From NCBI GenBank assembly GCA_963529665.1, contig CAUSAG010000048.1, positions 1 to 5,625 on the forward strand: 5,625 bases of DNA, read 5' to 3'. Positions 1-5,563 of the stretch are shown piece by piece. Below the pieces are notes generated by a model. That model did not search any database and was not told the origin of the DNA. It saw only the letters and a program-made list of their open reading frames with translations. Each line of letters begins with the position of its first letter. The stretch's first letter is position 1. Origin of the DNA: Kingella_B sp963529665 (lineage in GTDB: Bacteria > Pseudomonadota > Gammaproteobacteria > Burkholderiales > Neisseriaceae). Made by a program: the position numbers and the translations under genes.

Positions 1-1698
1 GGCTGCTCCAACTTGGCGCACGGCTATGCCGCCATGCCCAAAACCATCCAAATCCAAATGCAGCAGCCCAATGTGCCCAACATCGGCATGATTAGCGCGT
101 ATAACGACATGGTGTCGGCGCACCAGCCGTTTAAAGATTTTCCCGATTGGATTAAAGACGAAGTGCAAAAATACGGCGCAACCGCGCAAGTGGCAGGCGG
201 CACGCCCGCGATGTGTGATGGCATCACGCAGGGATACGAGGGCATGGAATTGTCGCTGTTTTCGCGCGATGTGATTGCCATGAGCACGGCGGTGGGCTTG
301 TCGCATCAAATGTTTGATGGCGCGCTGCTGTTTGGCGTGTGCGACAAAATCGTACCAGGCTTGATGATAGGCGCGTTGTCGTGCGGACATTTGCCCGCCA
401 TTTTTGTGCCCGCTGGGCCAATGGAAAGCGGCATCAGCAACAAAGAAAAAGCCCGTACGCGCCAGCTTTTTGCCGAAGGCAAAGTGGGGCGTGATGCCTT
501 GTTGGCAAGCGAATTGGGCTCGTATCACAGCGCGGGCACTTGCACGTTTTACGGCACGGCAAATTCCAACCAAATGATGATGGAATTTATGGGCGTGCAT
601 CTGCCCGCTGCCGCGTTTTTCAATCCCTACACACCGATGCGCGAAGCCCTAACCCGCCACGCGGGCGCACACATGGTGCAGGGCATCCAATCAGGCAGCC
701 TGAAACCGCTGGGCGAAATGCTGAGCGAAAAATCGTTTATCAACGCCATGATAGGCTTGATGGCAACAGGCGGCTCCACCAACCACACCATGCATTTGGT
801 GGCGATGGCGCGCGCGGCAGGCGTGATTTTGAATTGGGATGATTTTGACGAGATTTCGTCCATTATCCCGCTGCTGATTCGCGTGTATCCCAATGGGCAA
901 GCGGATGTGAACCATTTTGCGGCGGCGGGCGGCTTGCCGTTTGTGATACGCGAACTGCGCGACGCGGGCTTGCTGCATGACGATGTGGACACCGTGGTTG
1001 GGCATGGCATGGCGGCATACACGCAAGAGCCGTTTTTGATTGACGGCAAGCTCCAATGGCGCGACGCGGTTGCCGAAAGCCGCGACACCGATATTTTGCG
1101 CACCGTTGCCGAGCCGTTTTCGCCCGACGGCGGCTTGCGCCTGATGCGCGGCAACGTGGGGCGCAGCGTGATTAAAGTGTCTGCCATGAAGAGTGAGCAT
1201 TTTGAAATGGAAGCCCCCGCCATTGTGTTTAACGACCAGCGCGAAGTGTTGGCAGCGTTTGAGCGTGGCGAATTGGAACGTGATTTTGTGTGCGTGGTGC
1301 GCTTTCAGGGCGCGCGGGCGATGGGGATGCCAGAGCTGCACAAATTAACCCCGCCGCTGGCGATTTTGCTGGACCGTGGCTTTAAAGTAGCGTTGGTTAC
1401 CGATGGACGGATGTCGGGCGCATCGGGCAAAGTGCCCGCCGCGATTCATATGTCGCCCGAAGCCTTGATGGGCGGCAATATCGGCAAAATCCGCACAGGC
1501 GACATGATTCGCTTTAACGCCAAAACAGGTGAATTGAATGTGTTGGTGGACGAAGCCGAATGGCACGCGCGGGAAATCCCCACGCCCGATTTAAGCAAAA
1601 ACACACACGGCATTGGGCGCGAATTATTCGCAGGCTTTCGCGCGCAAACCAGCAGCGCGGAAACAGGGGCGATGAGCTTTGGCGGGGATTTTGCGTGA
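1..1698 (+). CDS. edd: 6-phosphogluconate dehydratase (Edd), 5' end cut off by window edge
   Basis: Edd dehydrates 6-phosphogluconate to 2-keto-3-deoxy-6-phosphogluconate, the first committed step of the Entner-Doudoroff pathway, in the cytoplasm. It belongs to the IlvD/Edd family of iron-sulfur dehydratases. The frame is open from base 1 and begins with GCSNLAHG, which matches the ACGNLAHG stretch well inside E. coli Edd as I remember it. About 40-45 N-terminal residues are therefore missing, and the TTG at 13 is not a real start. Family motifs are clear: SYNDM-like AYNDMVSAHQP, TPAMCDG (Cys codon 214-216), GVCDKIVPG (Cys 340-342), GTCTFYGTANSNQM (Cys 541-543), ATGGSTNHTMHL, and near the C-terminus LVTDGRMSGASGKVP. 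The Cys residues in CDKIVPG and GTCTFYG correspond to conserved cluster ligands of the family. The 565 visible residues agree with a full length near 600, and no frameshift or missing motif is seen. It ends at TGA and is followed 38 nt later by a DUS-pair hairpin. No eda aldolase gene follows. Confidence 0.97.
   Translation, partial: GCSNLAHGYAAMPKTIQIQMQQPNVPNIGMISAYNDMVSAHQPFKDFPDWIKDEVQKYGATAQVAGGTPAMCDGITQGYEGMELSLFSRDVIAMSTAVGLSHQMFDGALLFGVCDKIVPGLMIGALSCGHLPAIFVPAGPMESGISNKEKARTRQLFAEGKVGRDALLASELGSYHSAGTCTFYGTANSNQMMMEFMGVHLPAAAFFNPYTPMREALTRHAGAHMVQGIQSGSLKPLGEMLSEKSFINAMIGLMATGGSTNHTMHLVAMARAAGVILNWDDFDEISSIIPLLIRVYPNGQADVNHFAAAGGLPFVIRELRDAGLLHDDVDTVVGHGMAAYTQEPFLIDGKLQWRDAVAESRDTDILRTVAEPFSPDGGLRLMRGNVGRSVIKVSAMKSEHFEMEAPAIVFNDQREVLAAFERGELERDFVCVVRFQGARAMGMPELHKLTPPLAILLDRGFKVALVTDGRMSGASGKVPAAIHMSPEALMGGNIGKIRTGDMIRFNAKTGELNVLVDEAEWHAREIPTPDLSKNTHGIGRELFAGFRAQTSSAETGAMSFGGDFA
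693..704 (+). repeat. DNA uptake sequence, Kingella dialect, inside edd
   Basis: Exact AGGCAGCCTGAA inside the edd reading frame, where it contributes to the residues SGSLKP. DUS are bound by the minor pilin ComP during natural transformation in Neisseriaceae. This copy stands alone, without an inverted partner, so it has no terminator role. It lies in a variable stretch between conserved Edd motifs. Confidence 0.85.
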
Positions 1699-1736
1699 TA
1701 GGGGCGGGGTAAGCGCGGGGCGTTGAGAACAAGACC

Positions 1737-1779
1737 AAGGCAGCCTGAAAACGGGATGGAGTGGTTTTCAGGCTGCCTT
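1737..1779 (+). terminator. Inverted DUS pair forming the edd terminator
   Basis: A perfect 16-bp stem joins AAGGCAGCCTGAAAAC (1737-1752) to its reverse complement at 1764-1779 with an 11-nt loop. Each arm holds an exact DUS (1738-1749 plus, 1767-1778 minus). It begins 38 nt after the edd stop. The right arm ends in only a short T run, so this is the common neisserial terminator with doubled DUS rather than a textbook long-U-tract terminator. Confidence 0.85.
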
Positions 1780-1875
1780 TACGTTTGAGCAAGGTGCTGT
1801 TTTTTGTTTACGGGATTGGGGGCTGTTTGCCAACCGCGTGCGCAGCAAAGCTGCACACCCTACGGCTGGTGGAAT

Positions 1876-1976
1876 AAAGCAAGGCAGCCTGAAAACGAGC
1901 AAAGCGCATTTCAGCGAAGCCAAAACAAACGAAGCCAAAACGTGCATTTAAACCAGTTTTCAGGCTGCCTTGTTTT
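1876..1976 (-). terminator. Second inverted DUS pair, at the 3' end of the AAA+ gene
   Basis: Arms 1876-1896 and 1956-1976 pair over 21 positions, with a single G-T wobble (1879/1973). They contain exact DUS at 1882-1893 (plus) and 1959-1970 (minus). The outer base of the right arm is the last base of the AAA+ stop codon, so on the minus strand the stem starts right at the end of the gene. The loop is unusually long at 59 nt. The long, nearly perfect stem and its position suggest transcript termination or 3'-end protection, but the wide loop makes it less certain than the edd hairpin. Confidence 0.6.
1915..1944. repeat. Two-copy 15-nt direct repeat in the DUS-pair loop
   Basis: CGAAGCCAAAAC occurs at 1915-1926 and again at 1930-1941, a period of 15 nt, inside the 59-nt loop between the two DUS arms. 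It probably arose by local duplication. No function can be assigned. Confidence 0.6.
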
Positions 1977-4024
1977 CACACAAACCCCATCGCCCCCTTG
2001 CCGCCTTCTTTCAGGCTGCATTCCAGTTGCAAGCTGGCGAGCAGGGCTTGGGCATCGGCAAACGGGGTGATGCGCGCTTGTTTGGCGGCAACGGCAAAAT
2101 CGCCTGCGACGAGTTGCCTGATGCGGGCGACTTCGCTGTGCAGTTCATCGGGGCAGGACAAGCCCAGCTGGGCGCAGTGCGCTTGGAACAGCTTCCATGC
2201 TTGCTCGGGGCGCAGCGGCGAAAATTCCAGCTTGAAGTCAAAGCGGCGCAGGGCGGCTTGGTCTAGGTTGCGCATCAGATTGGTGGTGGCGATGAAGATG
2301 CCTTGGTAGGCTTCCATTTGGGTGAGCATTTCGTTGACTTGGGTGATTTCCCAGCTTTGGTTGGCGCCGCGGCGGTCTTGCAAGAAGCTGTCCACTTCGT
2401 CAAACACGAGGATGGCTTGGTTTTCTTCGGCTTCGGCAAAGGCTTGGGCAATGAGTTGCTCGGTTTCGCCAACGTATTTGGAAAGCAAATCGGAGCTGCG
2501 TTTGTAGATAAGCTGTTTGCCTGCTTGCTCGGCGAGCCATGCGGCATAGGCGCTTTTGCCTGTACCTGCTGCGCCGTAAAGGCAGAGTGTGCCGCGCCCT
2601 GCGGCGATGATGCCTTGGGCGAGTTGGTTAAGGTCGCGCGATGTGTTTAGGTAGTCTAGGCTATACACTTCGGGTAGTTTGGTGGTTTTTTTGAGTGCGT
2701 GGTAGTTGCCTTGGGCTTTTAGGGTGTTGTGCAGCAGTTTTTGGAACAGCTCGCTGCGTTTTTCAGGCTGCCAATCTTGGCTGGCGGCTTGGGTTACTTT
2801 GTGGGCTTGTTTGAGCAGGGCGGGTACAAGTGCTTCGTGTTCGGCGAGGCTGCGGATTTGGGATTTGTCCATAAAATCGCGGGTGTAGCCGGCGATGAGT
2901 TCGGCGCGGCGGGCAACGGGCGGGGCTTTCATTTCGATGACGATGTCAAAGCGGCGCACGGCGGAGGGGTCGATGAGTTCAACGTTGTTGCCTATCCAGA
3001 TGGTGGGCACGCGGTTGTTTTCTAAAAAGCGGTTGAGCCATGCTTTGTTGAGGCTGAAATCGTGTTGCCCGCGGTCAAACAGGTCTTCCACTTCGTCAAA
3101 CATCAGCATGGTGTTTTGCCCAGCGAGAATGTTTTGCGCCATGCGTAGGGCGTTCATGCGGTCGTCGCGGTTGGCGGGGGTGTCGTTTTCGTTGGTCCAT
3201 GAGATTTCGTAGAGTTCTACGCCTAGGCTGCTGGCGAGCACGCGGCTGAATTCGGTTTTGCCTGTGCCGGCTACGCCGTGGATCAGGATGTTGCAGCCTG
3301 AAAGTTTGTTGGCAAACACTTGGCGCAGGTAGGCTTCGCTGGCGCTGGCGAGCACGCCTAGATGGGCGAAATCGGCAAGGGTGAGCTGGGTTTGCGGGGC
3401 GGGGAGGATGTGTTTTTTGAGGATTTCGGTGGGCGTGGTGGGGGCGTTGAGCATGAGATCGGCAAAACGACGGGAAAGGAGGTCTATTTTGCTTTTCATG
3501 TAGTATTCGTCGTTGCGATCTAGCTGCATAAGCCCGATGCTGGCGAGCGCGCCTTTGGGCGATAGGGCTTCGGTGATTTGGTTTTCAGGCTGCCTGAGCA
3601 TTAGGGCAAGGGCTTCGCAGCAGGCGCTGTCGTCTAGGTCGCCGAGCAGTCCGCATAGGCGGGAAAGGGGGGCTTGGCTGTGCAGCAGGATGCCGAAGGC
3701 GAGCAGGCGGATTTCGGTTTCGTTGAAGTGGCTCATTTCTTGCCATTGGGCAAGGTTGTGGCGCAGGGTTTCGGGCAGGCTGGTTTGCCAGATGTGGTCA
3801 AAATCATGTTGCTGTTGCCATGCTTCGTAGGCGGCTTTGAGCTGGCGGCGGGCGGTGGCGGGGTCGTAGGGGTTTTCTTCATTGAACCAGTCTTCTGCGC
3901 CGATAAGGCGGGCGATTTCGCTGCGTTCAAAGCCTTCGCTGCCGATGAAGATGTTTTGCCCGTCTAGGGGGTAGAGGATGTCCCATGCCCATTGTTGGAA
4001 TAGGGGGGTGAGTGTGTTTTTCAT
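1976..4024 (-). CDS. Tandem AAA+ ATPase with two nucleotide-binding modules (CDC48/SpoVK-like)
   Basis: A predicted cytoplasmic ATPase of 682 residues; the substrate is unknown. I start it at MKNTLTPLFQ (ATG at 4024-4022). The frame stays open for 47 more codons upstream, but that part is Pro/Gln-rich and would place the TATAAT at 4064-4069 inside the gene. No strong Shine-Dalgarno is visible before the chosen ATG. Residues 1-215 are a mostly helical region I do not recognise. AAA module 1 has Walker A GVAGTGKT (250-257), Walker B LMFDEVED (D310, E311), sensor-1 WIGNN (343-347) and RRFD arginines 357-358. Module 2 has Walker A GAAGTGKS (484-491), the pore-loop-like SKYVGETE (515-522), Walker B LVFDEVD (D542, E543), sensor-1 ATTN (579-582) and RRFD 593-594. 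Both sites appear catalytically intact, but only module 2 has the classic aromatic-glycine pore loop. Tandem AAA proteins of this sort usually form hexamers that remodel or thread proteins. The gene converges on edd and seems monocistronic. Confidence 0.9.
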   Translation of the reverse strand: MKNTLTPLFQQWAWDILYPLDGQNIFIGSEGFERSEIARLIGAEDWFNEENPYDPATARRQLKAAYEAWQQQHDFDHIWQTSLPETLRHNLAQWQEMSHFNETEIRLLAFGILLHSQAPLSRLCGLLGDLDDSACCEALALMLRQPENQITEALSPKGALASIGLMQLDRNDEYYMKSKIDLLSRRFADLMLNAPTTPTEILKKHILPAPQTQLTLADFAHLGVLASASEAYLRQVFANKLSGCNILIHGVAGTGKTEFSRVLASSLGVELYEISWTNENDTPANRDDRMNALRMAQNILAGQNTMLMFDEVEDLFDRGQHDFSLNKAWLNRFLENNRVPTIWIGNNVELIDPSAVRRFDIVIEMKAPPVARRAELIAGYTRDFMDKSQIRSLAEHEALVPALLKQAHKVTQAASQDWQPEKRSELFQKLLHNTLKAQGNYHALKKTTKLPEVYSLDYLNTSRDLNQLAQGIIAAGRGTLCLYGAAGTGKSAYAAWLAEQAGKQLIYKRSSDLLSKYVGETEQLIAQAFAEAEENQAILVFDEVDSFLQDRRGANQSWEITQVNEMLTQMEAYQGIFIATTNLMRNLDQAALRRFDFKLEFSPLRPEQAWKLFQAHCAQLGLSCPDELHSEVARIRQLVAGDFAVAAKQARITPFADAQALLASLQLECSLKEGGKGAMGFV
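2762..2773 (-). repeat. Near-exact DUS inside the AAA+ gene (11 of 12)
   Basis: On the minus strand this reads TGGCAGCCTGAA, one base from the consensus AGGCAGCCTGAA. It encodes W-Q-P-E at residues 418-421, in the linker between the two ATPase modules. It uses the same reading frame as the exact copy at 3584-3595. Confidence 0.6.
3584..3595 (-). repeat. DNA uptake sequence, exact, inside the AAA+ gene
   Basis: Exact AGGCAGCCTGAA on the minus strand, read in frame as R-Q-P-E (residues 144-147 of the AAA+ protein). It lies in the N-terminal helical region, outside the ATPase motifs, where such an insertion would be tolerated. Confidence 0.85.
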
Positions 4025-4063
4025 GGTTGGTTGATGGTTTTCTTGTGGATTGGGGAAGGGCGG

Positions 4064-4069
4064 ATTATA
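4064..4069 (-). promoter_or_regulatory. Candidate -10 box for the AAA+ gene
   Basis: A perfect TATAAT on the minus strand, about 40 nt upstream of the chosen ATG at 4024. At 17-nt spacing the -35 position reads CAGCCC, which is not a recognisable -35, and there is no TGn extension. The box supports the MKN start, since the longer frame would place it inside the coding region. It is a candidate only. Confidence 0.5.
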
Positions 4070-4111
4070 GCGAGTTTGTGGGGGTTGGGCTGCTTTTGGA
4101 GGGGATTGGGT

Positions 4112-4123
4112 GGGCTGCCTGAA
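4112..4123 (+). repeat. Variant DUS (GGGCTGCCTGAA)
   Basis: It differs at two positions from the Kingella dialect used elsewhere in the window. It differs at only one from AGGCTGCCTGAA, the dialect described for Simonsiella. It lies upstream of the AAA+ promoter with no adjacent partner. It may be a decayed DUS or one imported from a related genus. Confidence 0.4.
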
Positions 4124-4163
4124 AATGATGTGGGGGGTATTTGTTTGTGATGGATTGAGTAAC

Positions 4164-4295
4164 AAAGGCAGCCTGAAATGGATATGGAGCGGCGACGGCT
4201 CGTGGCCATAGGGCTTATTGAATAGAACATGGCTGGTTTGCCAAGATGTTGGCGAGCCGCCGACGCTCCATTGGGGTGGTTTTCAGGCTGCCTTT
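4164..4295. repeat. 132-bp nested palindromic element bounded by an inverted DUS pair
   Basis: The outer arms are 4164-4178 and 4281-4295, a perfect 15-bp inverted repeat with exact DUS at 4166-4177 (plus) and 4282-4293 (minus). Inside them a second inverted repeat, 4184-4202 against 4253-4271, pairs 17 of 19 bases and is GC-rich (ATGGAGCGGCGACGGCTCG on the left). The arms are separated by 5-nt and 9-nt bulges. The central 50 nt includes a small hairpin, GCCAA-GATG-TTGGC (4240-4253), which shares one base with the inner arm. The size and palindromic structure resemble neisserial mini-elements such as Correia elements, but I do not see Correia ends. It separates the AAA+ promoter region from the AT-rich right part. 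Terminator and folded-RNA roles are both possible. Whether it is mobile or repeated in the genome cannot be told from here. Confidence 0.65.
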
Positions 4296-4348
4296 TATCA
4301 ATAAAATCAGCGGCACCCCGCGCAGCGCCCCCGAAAATCGCCCGCAGA

Positions 4349-5080
4349 ATGCAGGAATACGAAGAGCAATACAAAAAACGGCTAGAAAAACATAAAAAAC
4401 ACATCCAAAAACAACTAGAACACGCTCAGGCAGAAATCTCTCGCCATAATCAAATTGAGTTCTATATAGAACATCTTCATAAAACATTTATTCAAATGTT
4501 TGCCAATAAAAATACTTTTACAGAGGTGTCCAATTGGGCAGCAAAAAACGGTGTGGATTTACAAGCAGAAAGTCAGGCTACAGAAAACTCCCTAAAAACC
4601 AACCGTATGGATTTGTTTGCAAAGGTGCAGAGGGTAGAAAATGCGATTGAAGAAGGATACGCCAAGAATCCCGATGCTAATTATCACAGAATGCCAAAAG
4701 ATGAACAAATCGCACATAAAAAAGCATTAGCGCAGAATGTAGTGATGATAAATGAGGTTTATGAGAAAGGAAGCCAAGAAGACAAAAGAGCAATAAAAGA
4801 TTGGTTGTTAAATAATGGTATTAATCCAGAAAAGCTGAAAGAAGGTATGACAATTTCCGATTTGATTTATCAGGAAGCAGGAAGTCAATCGCCAAAACTA
4901 TATTTTCAATTAGGTAAAAAAATGAGAGATGTTAAAAATAATCTTTCTAATAATGCAAAAGAAATTGTTGATGTATTTGATGCAACAACAAACAAACTTA
5001 ATCTGGAAAATGTCGCTGCCAGTCGTGGAAATATTGTTCAAAAACAAGAAAATGAAAGAAATCTTCAAATGGGCAGATAA
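4349..5080 (+). CDS. Hypothetical helical protein, possibly a 5'-truncated gene remnant
   Basis: I do not recognise this family. From the ATG at 4349 it is 243 residues long, with no cysteine, signal peptide or membrane segment. The first 35 or so residues are highly charged and coiled-coil-like (MQEYEEQYKKRLEKHKKH...), and the rest is mostly helical and polar. The start is doubtful because no Shine-Dalgarno precedes 4349. The frame is also open upstream to 4226, just after a TAG at 4223, but that part translates the DUS palindrome and GC-rich DNA and does not look like protein. AT content rises sharply near 4350 (the 60 bases from 4921 hold only 13 G+C, against 38 in the 60 from 661), so this DNA was probably acquired separately from edd and the AAA+ gene. 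It could be the 3' part of a larger gene whose front was lost at the palindromic element, or a complete accessory gene. The long open frame in AT-rich DNA supports real coding. It converges on the secreted-protein gene 30 bp away. Confidence 0.6.
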   Translation: MQEYEEQYKKRLEKHKKHIQKQLEHAQAEISRHNQIEFYIEHLHKTFIQMFANKNTFTEVSNWAAKNGVDLQAESQATENSLKTNRMDLFAKVQRVENAIEEGYAKNPDANYHRMPKDEQIAHKKALAQNVVMINEVYEKGSQEDKRAIKDWLLNNGINPEKLKEGMTISDLIYQEAGSQSPKLYFQLGKKMRDVKNNLSNNAKEIVDVFDATTNKLNLENVAASRGNIVQKQENERNLQMGR

Positions 5081-5082
5081 AA

Positions 5083-5108
5083 TTAAGACGGCAAATTTGC
5101 CGTCTTAA
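5083..5108. terminator. 26-bp perfect palindrome between convergent genes, likely bidirectional terminator
   Basis: The sequence from 5083 to 5108 equals its own reverse complement, with core GACGGCAAATTTGCCGTC. It fills the 30-bp gap between the stop of the helical protein (5080) and the stop of the secreted protein (5111). As RNA it would fold into a stem closed by a small AU loop on either strand. U tracts are short on both sides, so termination efficiency is uncertain. Confidence 0.75.
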
Positions 5109-5110
5109 AT

Positions 5111-5494
5111 CTACATATATTTGCGCCAGTCAAATTCTTCACCTGTGCGTTCCAGTCTTTCTCTTTCCAGTCTGGCTTCGCGACCAGCAATTGCACCCCA
5201 ACTTTCTTTTTTCTTAGCAGTTTTCTGTTTTCCAGTCACTTGTTTCTCAACCCGTTTCCCACTTTGTCTTACCCCATTTCTAGCAACACCTTTACCACTA
5301 ACTTCAACCAAAGATTCCTGTGCCCTGCCATTCAAATACTCATAACGTCCTGTGCTGTCATAACCTATTTGGCTGTACAACTTGGCATCCGCTGCACTTA
5401 TGCCTTTTTCTCCCAATTCATACGCGGATGCTGCCATTGGTGCTGCGAGCAAGGTTGTTATCATTGCAATTTGTAAGATTTTGTTGGTTTTCAT
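5111..5494 (-). CDS. Small exported protein of unknown function, basic C-terminal region
   Basis: A 127-residue protein I do not recognise. I start it at MKTNKILQIAM (ATG 5494-5492), giving a typical Sec signal peptide: Lys at 2 and 5, a hydrophobic core (6-18) and a cleavage motif ASA|YE after residue 24. GGAT lies 7-8 nt upstream as a plausible ribosome site. An in-frame ATG four codons earlier (5506) would add MDKS and sits directly behind a run of ten T. The mature part (about 103 residues) has no cysteine, so it is neither a lipoprotein nor disulfide-bonded. It begins YELGEKGISAADAKLYSQIG, followed by a Gly/Tyr-containing section. The last 60 residues are rich in Lys/Arg (KQKTAKKKES, RLERERLER) and end FDWRKYM. 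The periplasm or outside is the likely location. A TATAAT box and a heptanucleotide repeat tract lie directly upstream, so its expression may vary with repeat number. Confidence 0.75.
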   Translation of the reverse strand: MKTNKILQIAMITTLLAAPMAASAYELGEKGISAADAKLYSQIGYDSTGRYEYLNGRAQESLVEVSGKGVARNGVRQSGKRVEKQVTGKQKTAKKKESWGAIAGREARLERERLERTGEEFDWRKYM

Positions 5495-5506
5495 GCTTTT
5501 ATCCAT

Positions 5507-5516
5507 AAAAAAAAAA
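5507..5516. repeat. Homopolymer tract, ten A (ten T on the gene strand)
   Basis: Ten A on the plus strand read as ten T on the minus strand, immediately before the alternative ATG at 5506 of the exported-protein gene. The tract is in the mRNA leader, not in codons. Slippage would change leader length slightly and could affect translation or RNA stability. Confidence 0.7.
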
Positions 5517-5557
5517 GTTGTTAAAAAATACCTTCCAAATCAATGAAAAGTGTTAAA

Positions 5558-5563
5558 ATTATA
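5558..5563 (-). promoter_or_regulatory. -10 box of the exported-protein gene, fused to the repeat tract
   Basis: A perfect TATAAT on the minus strand, with the heptanucleotide repeat tract starting at the very next base (5564). The expected spacer and -35 positions therefore lie wholly inside the repeats, and no TTGACA-like hexamer is visible there. The start of transcription would fall near 5550, giving a leader of roughly 55 nt to the ATG at 5494. Confidence 0.6.

Noticed and set aside
627..1341. Long minus-strand open frames opposite edd
   Set aside because: They lie opposite an unmistakable edd reading frame, are rich in His/Arg/Ala as expected from reverse reading of GC-biased codons, and have no family features.
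1842..1854. Small hairpin GCAGC-AAA-GCTGC between edd and the AAA+ gene
   Set aside because: Only five base pairs, no T tract, no position relative to a gene that suggests a role. It may belong to a common intergenic repeat, which I cannot test here.
1804..2070. Open frame of 88 codons across the intergenic hairpin region
   Set aside because: It translates the DUS arms and the end of the AAA+ gene in the wrong direction; composition is not protein-like.
1970..3967. Several plus-strand open frames of 60-115 codons opposite the AAA+ gene
   Set aside because: The minus strand carries complete AAA+ motifs throughout, and the plus-strand frames have low-complexity Ser/Ala or Gly/Phe composition without ribosome sites.
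4024..4165. Upstream extension of the AAA+ protein to an ATG at 4165
   Set aside because: The extra 47 residues are Pro/Gln-rich and would be encoded across the TATAAT box and the variant DUS; the MKN start fits better.
4215..4487. Minus-strand frame with a hydrophobic stretch (VFGCVFYVFLAVFCIALRI)
   Set aside because: It resembles a membrane segment, but it arises from reading the Lys-rich coiled-coil codons backwards and runs through the palindromic element; no promoter or ribosome site is seen.
5111..5494. Toxin-immunity or toxin-antitoxin reading of the convergent gene pair
   Set aside because: The genes are convergent rather than in one operon, no toxin or DNA-binding motif is visible in either product, and only one has a signal peptide.
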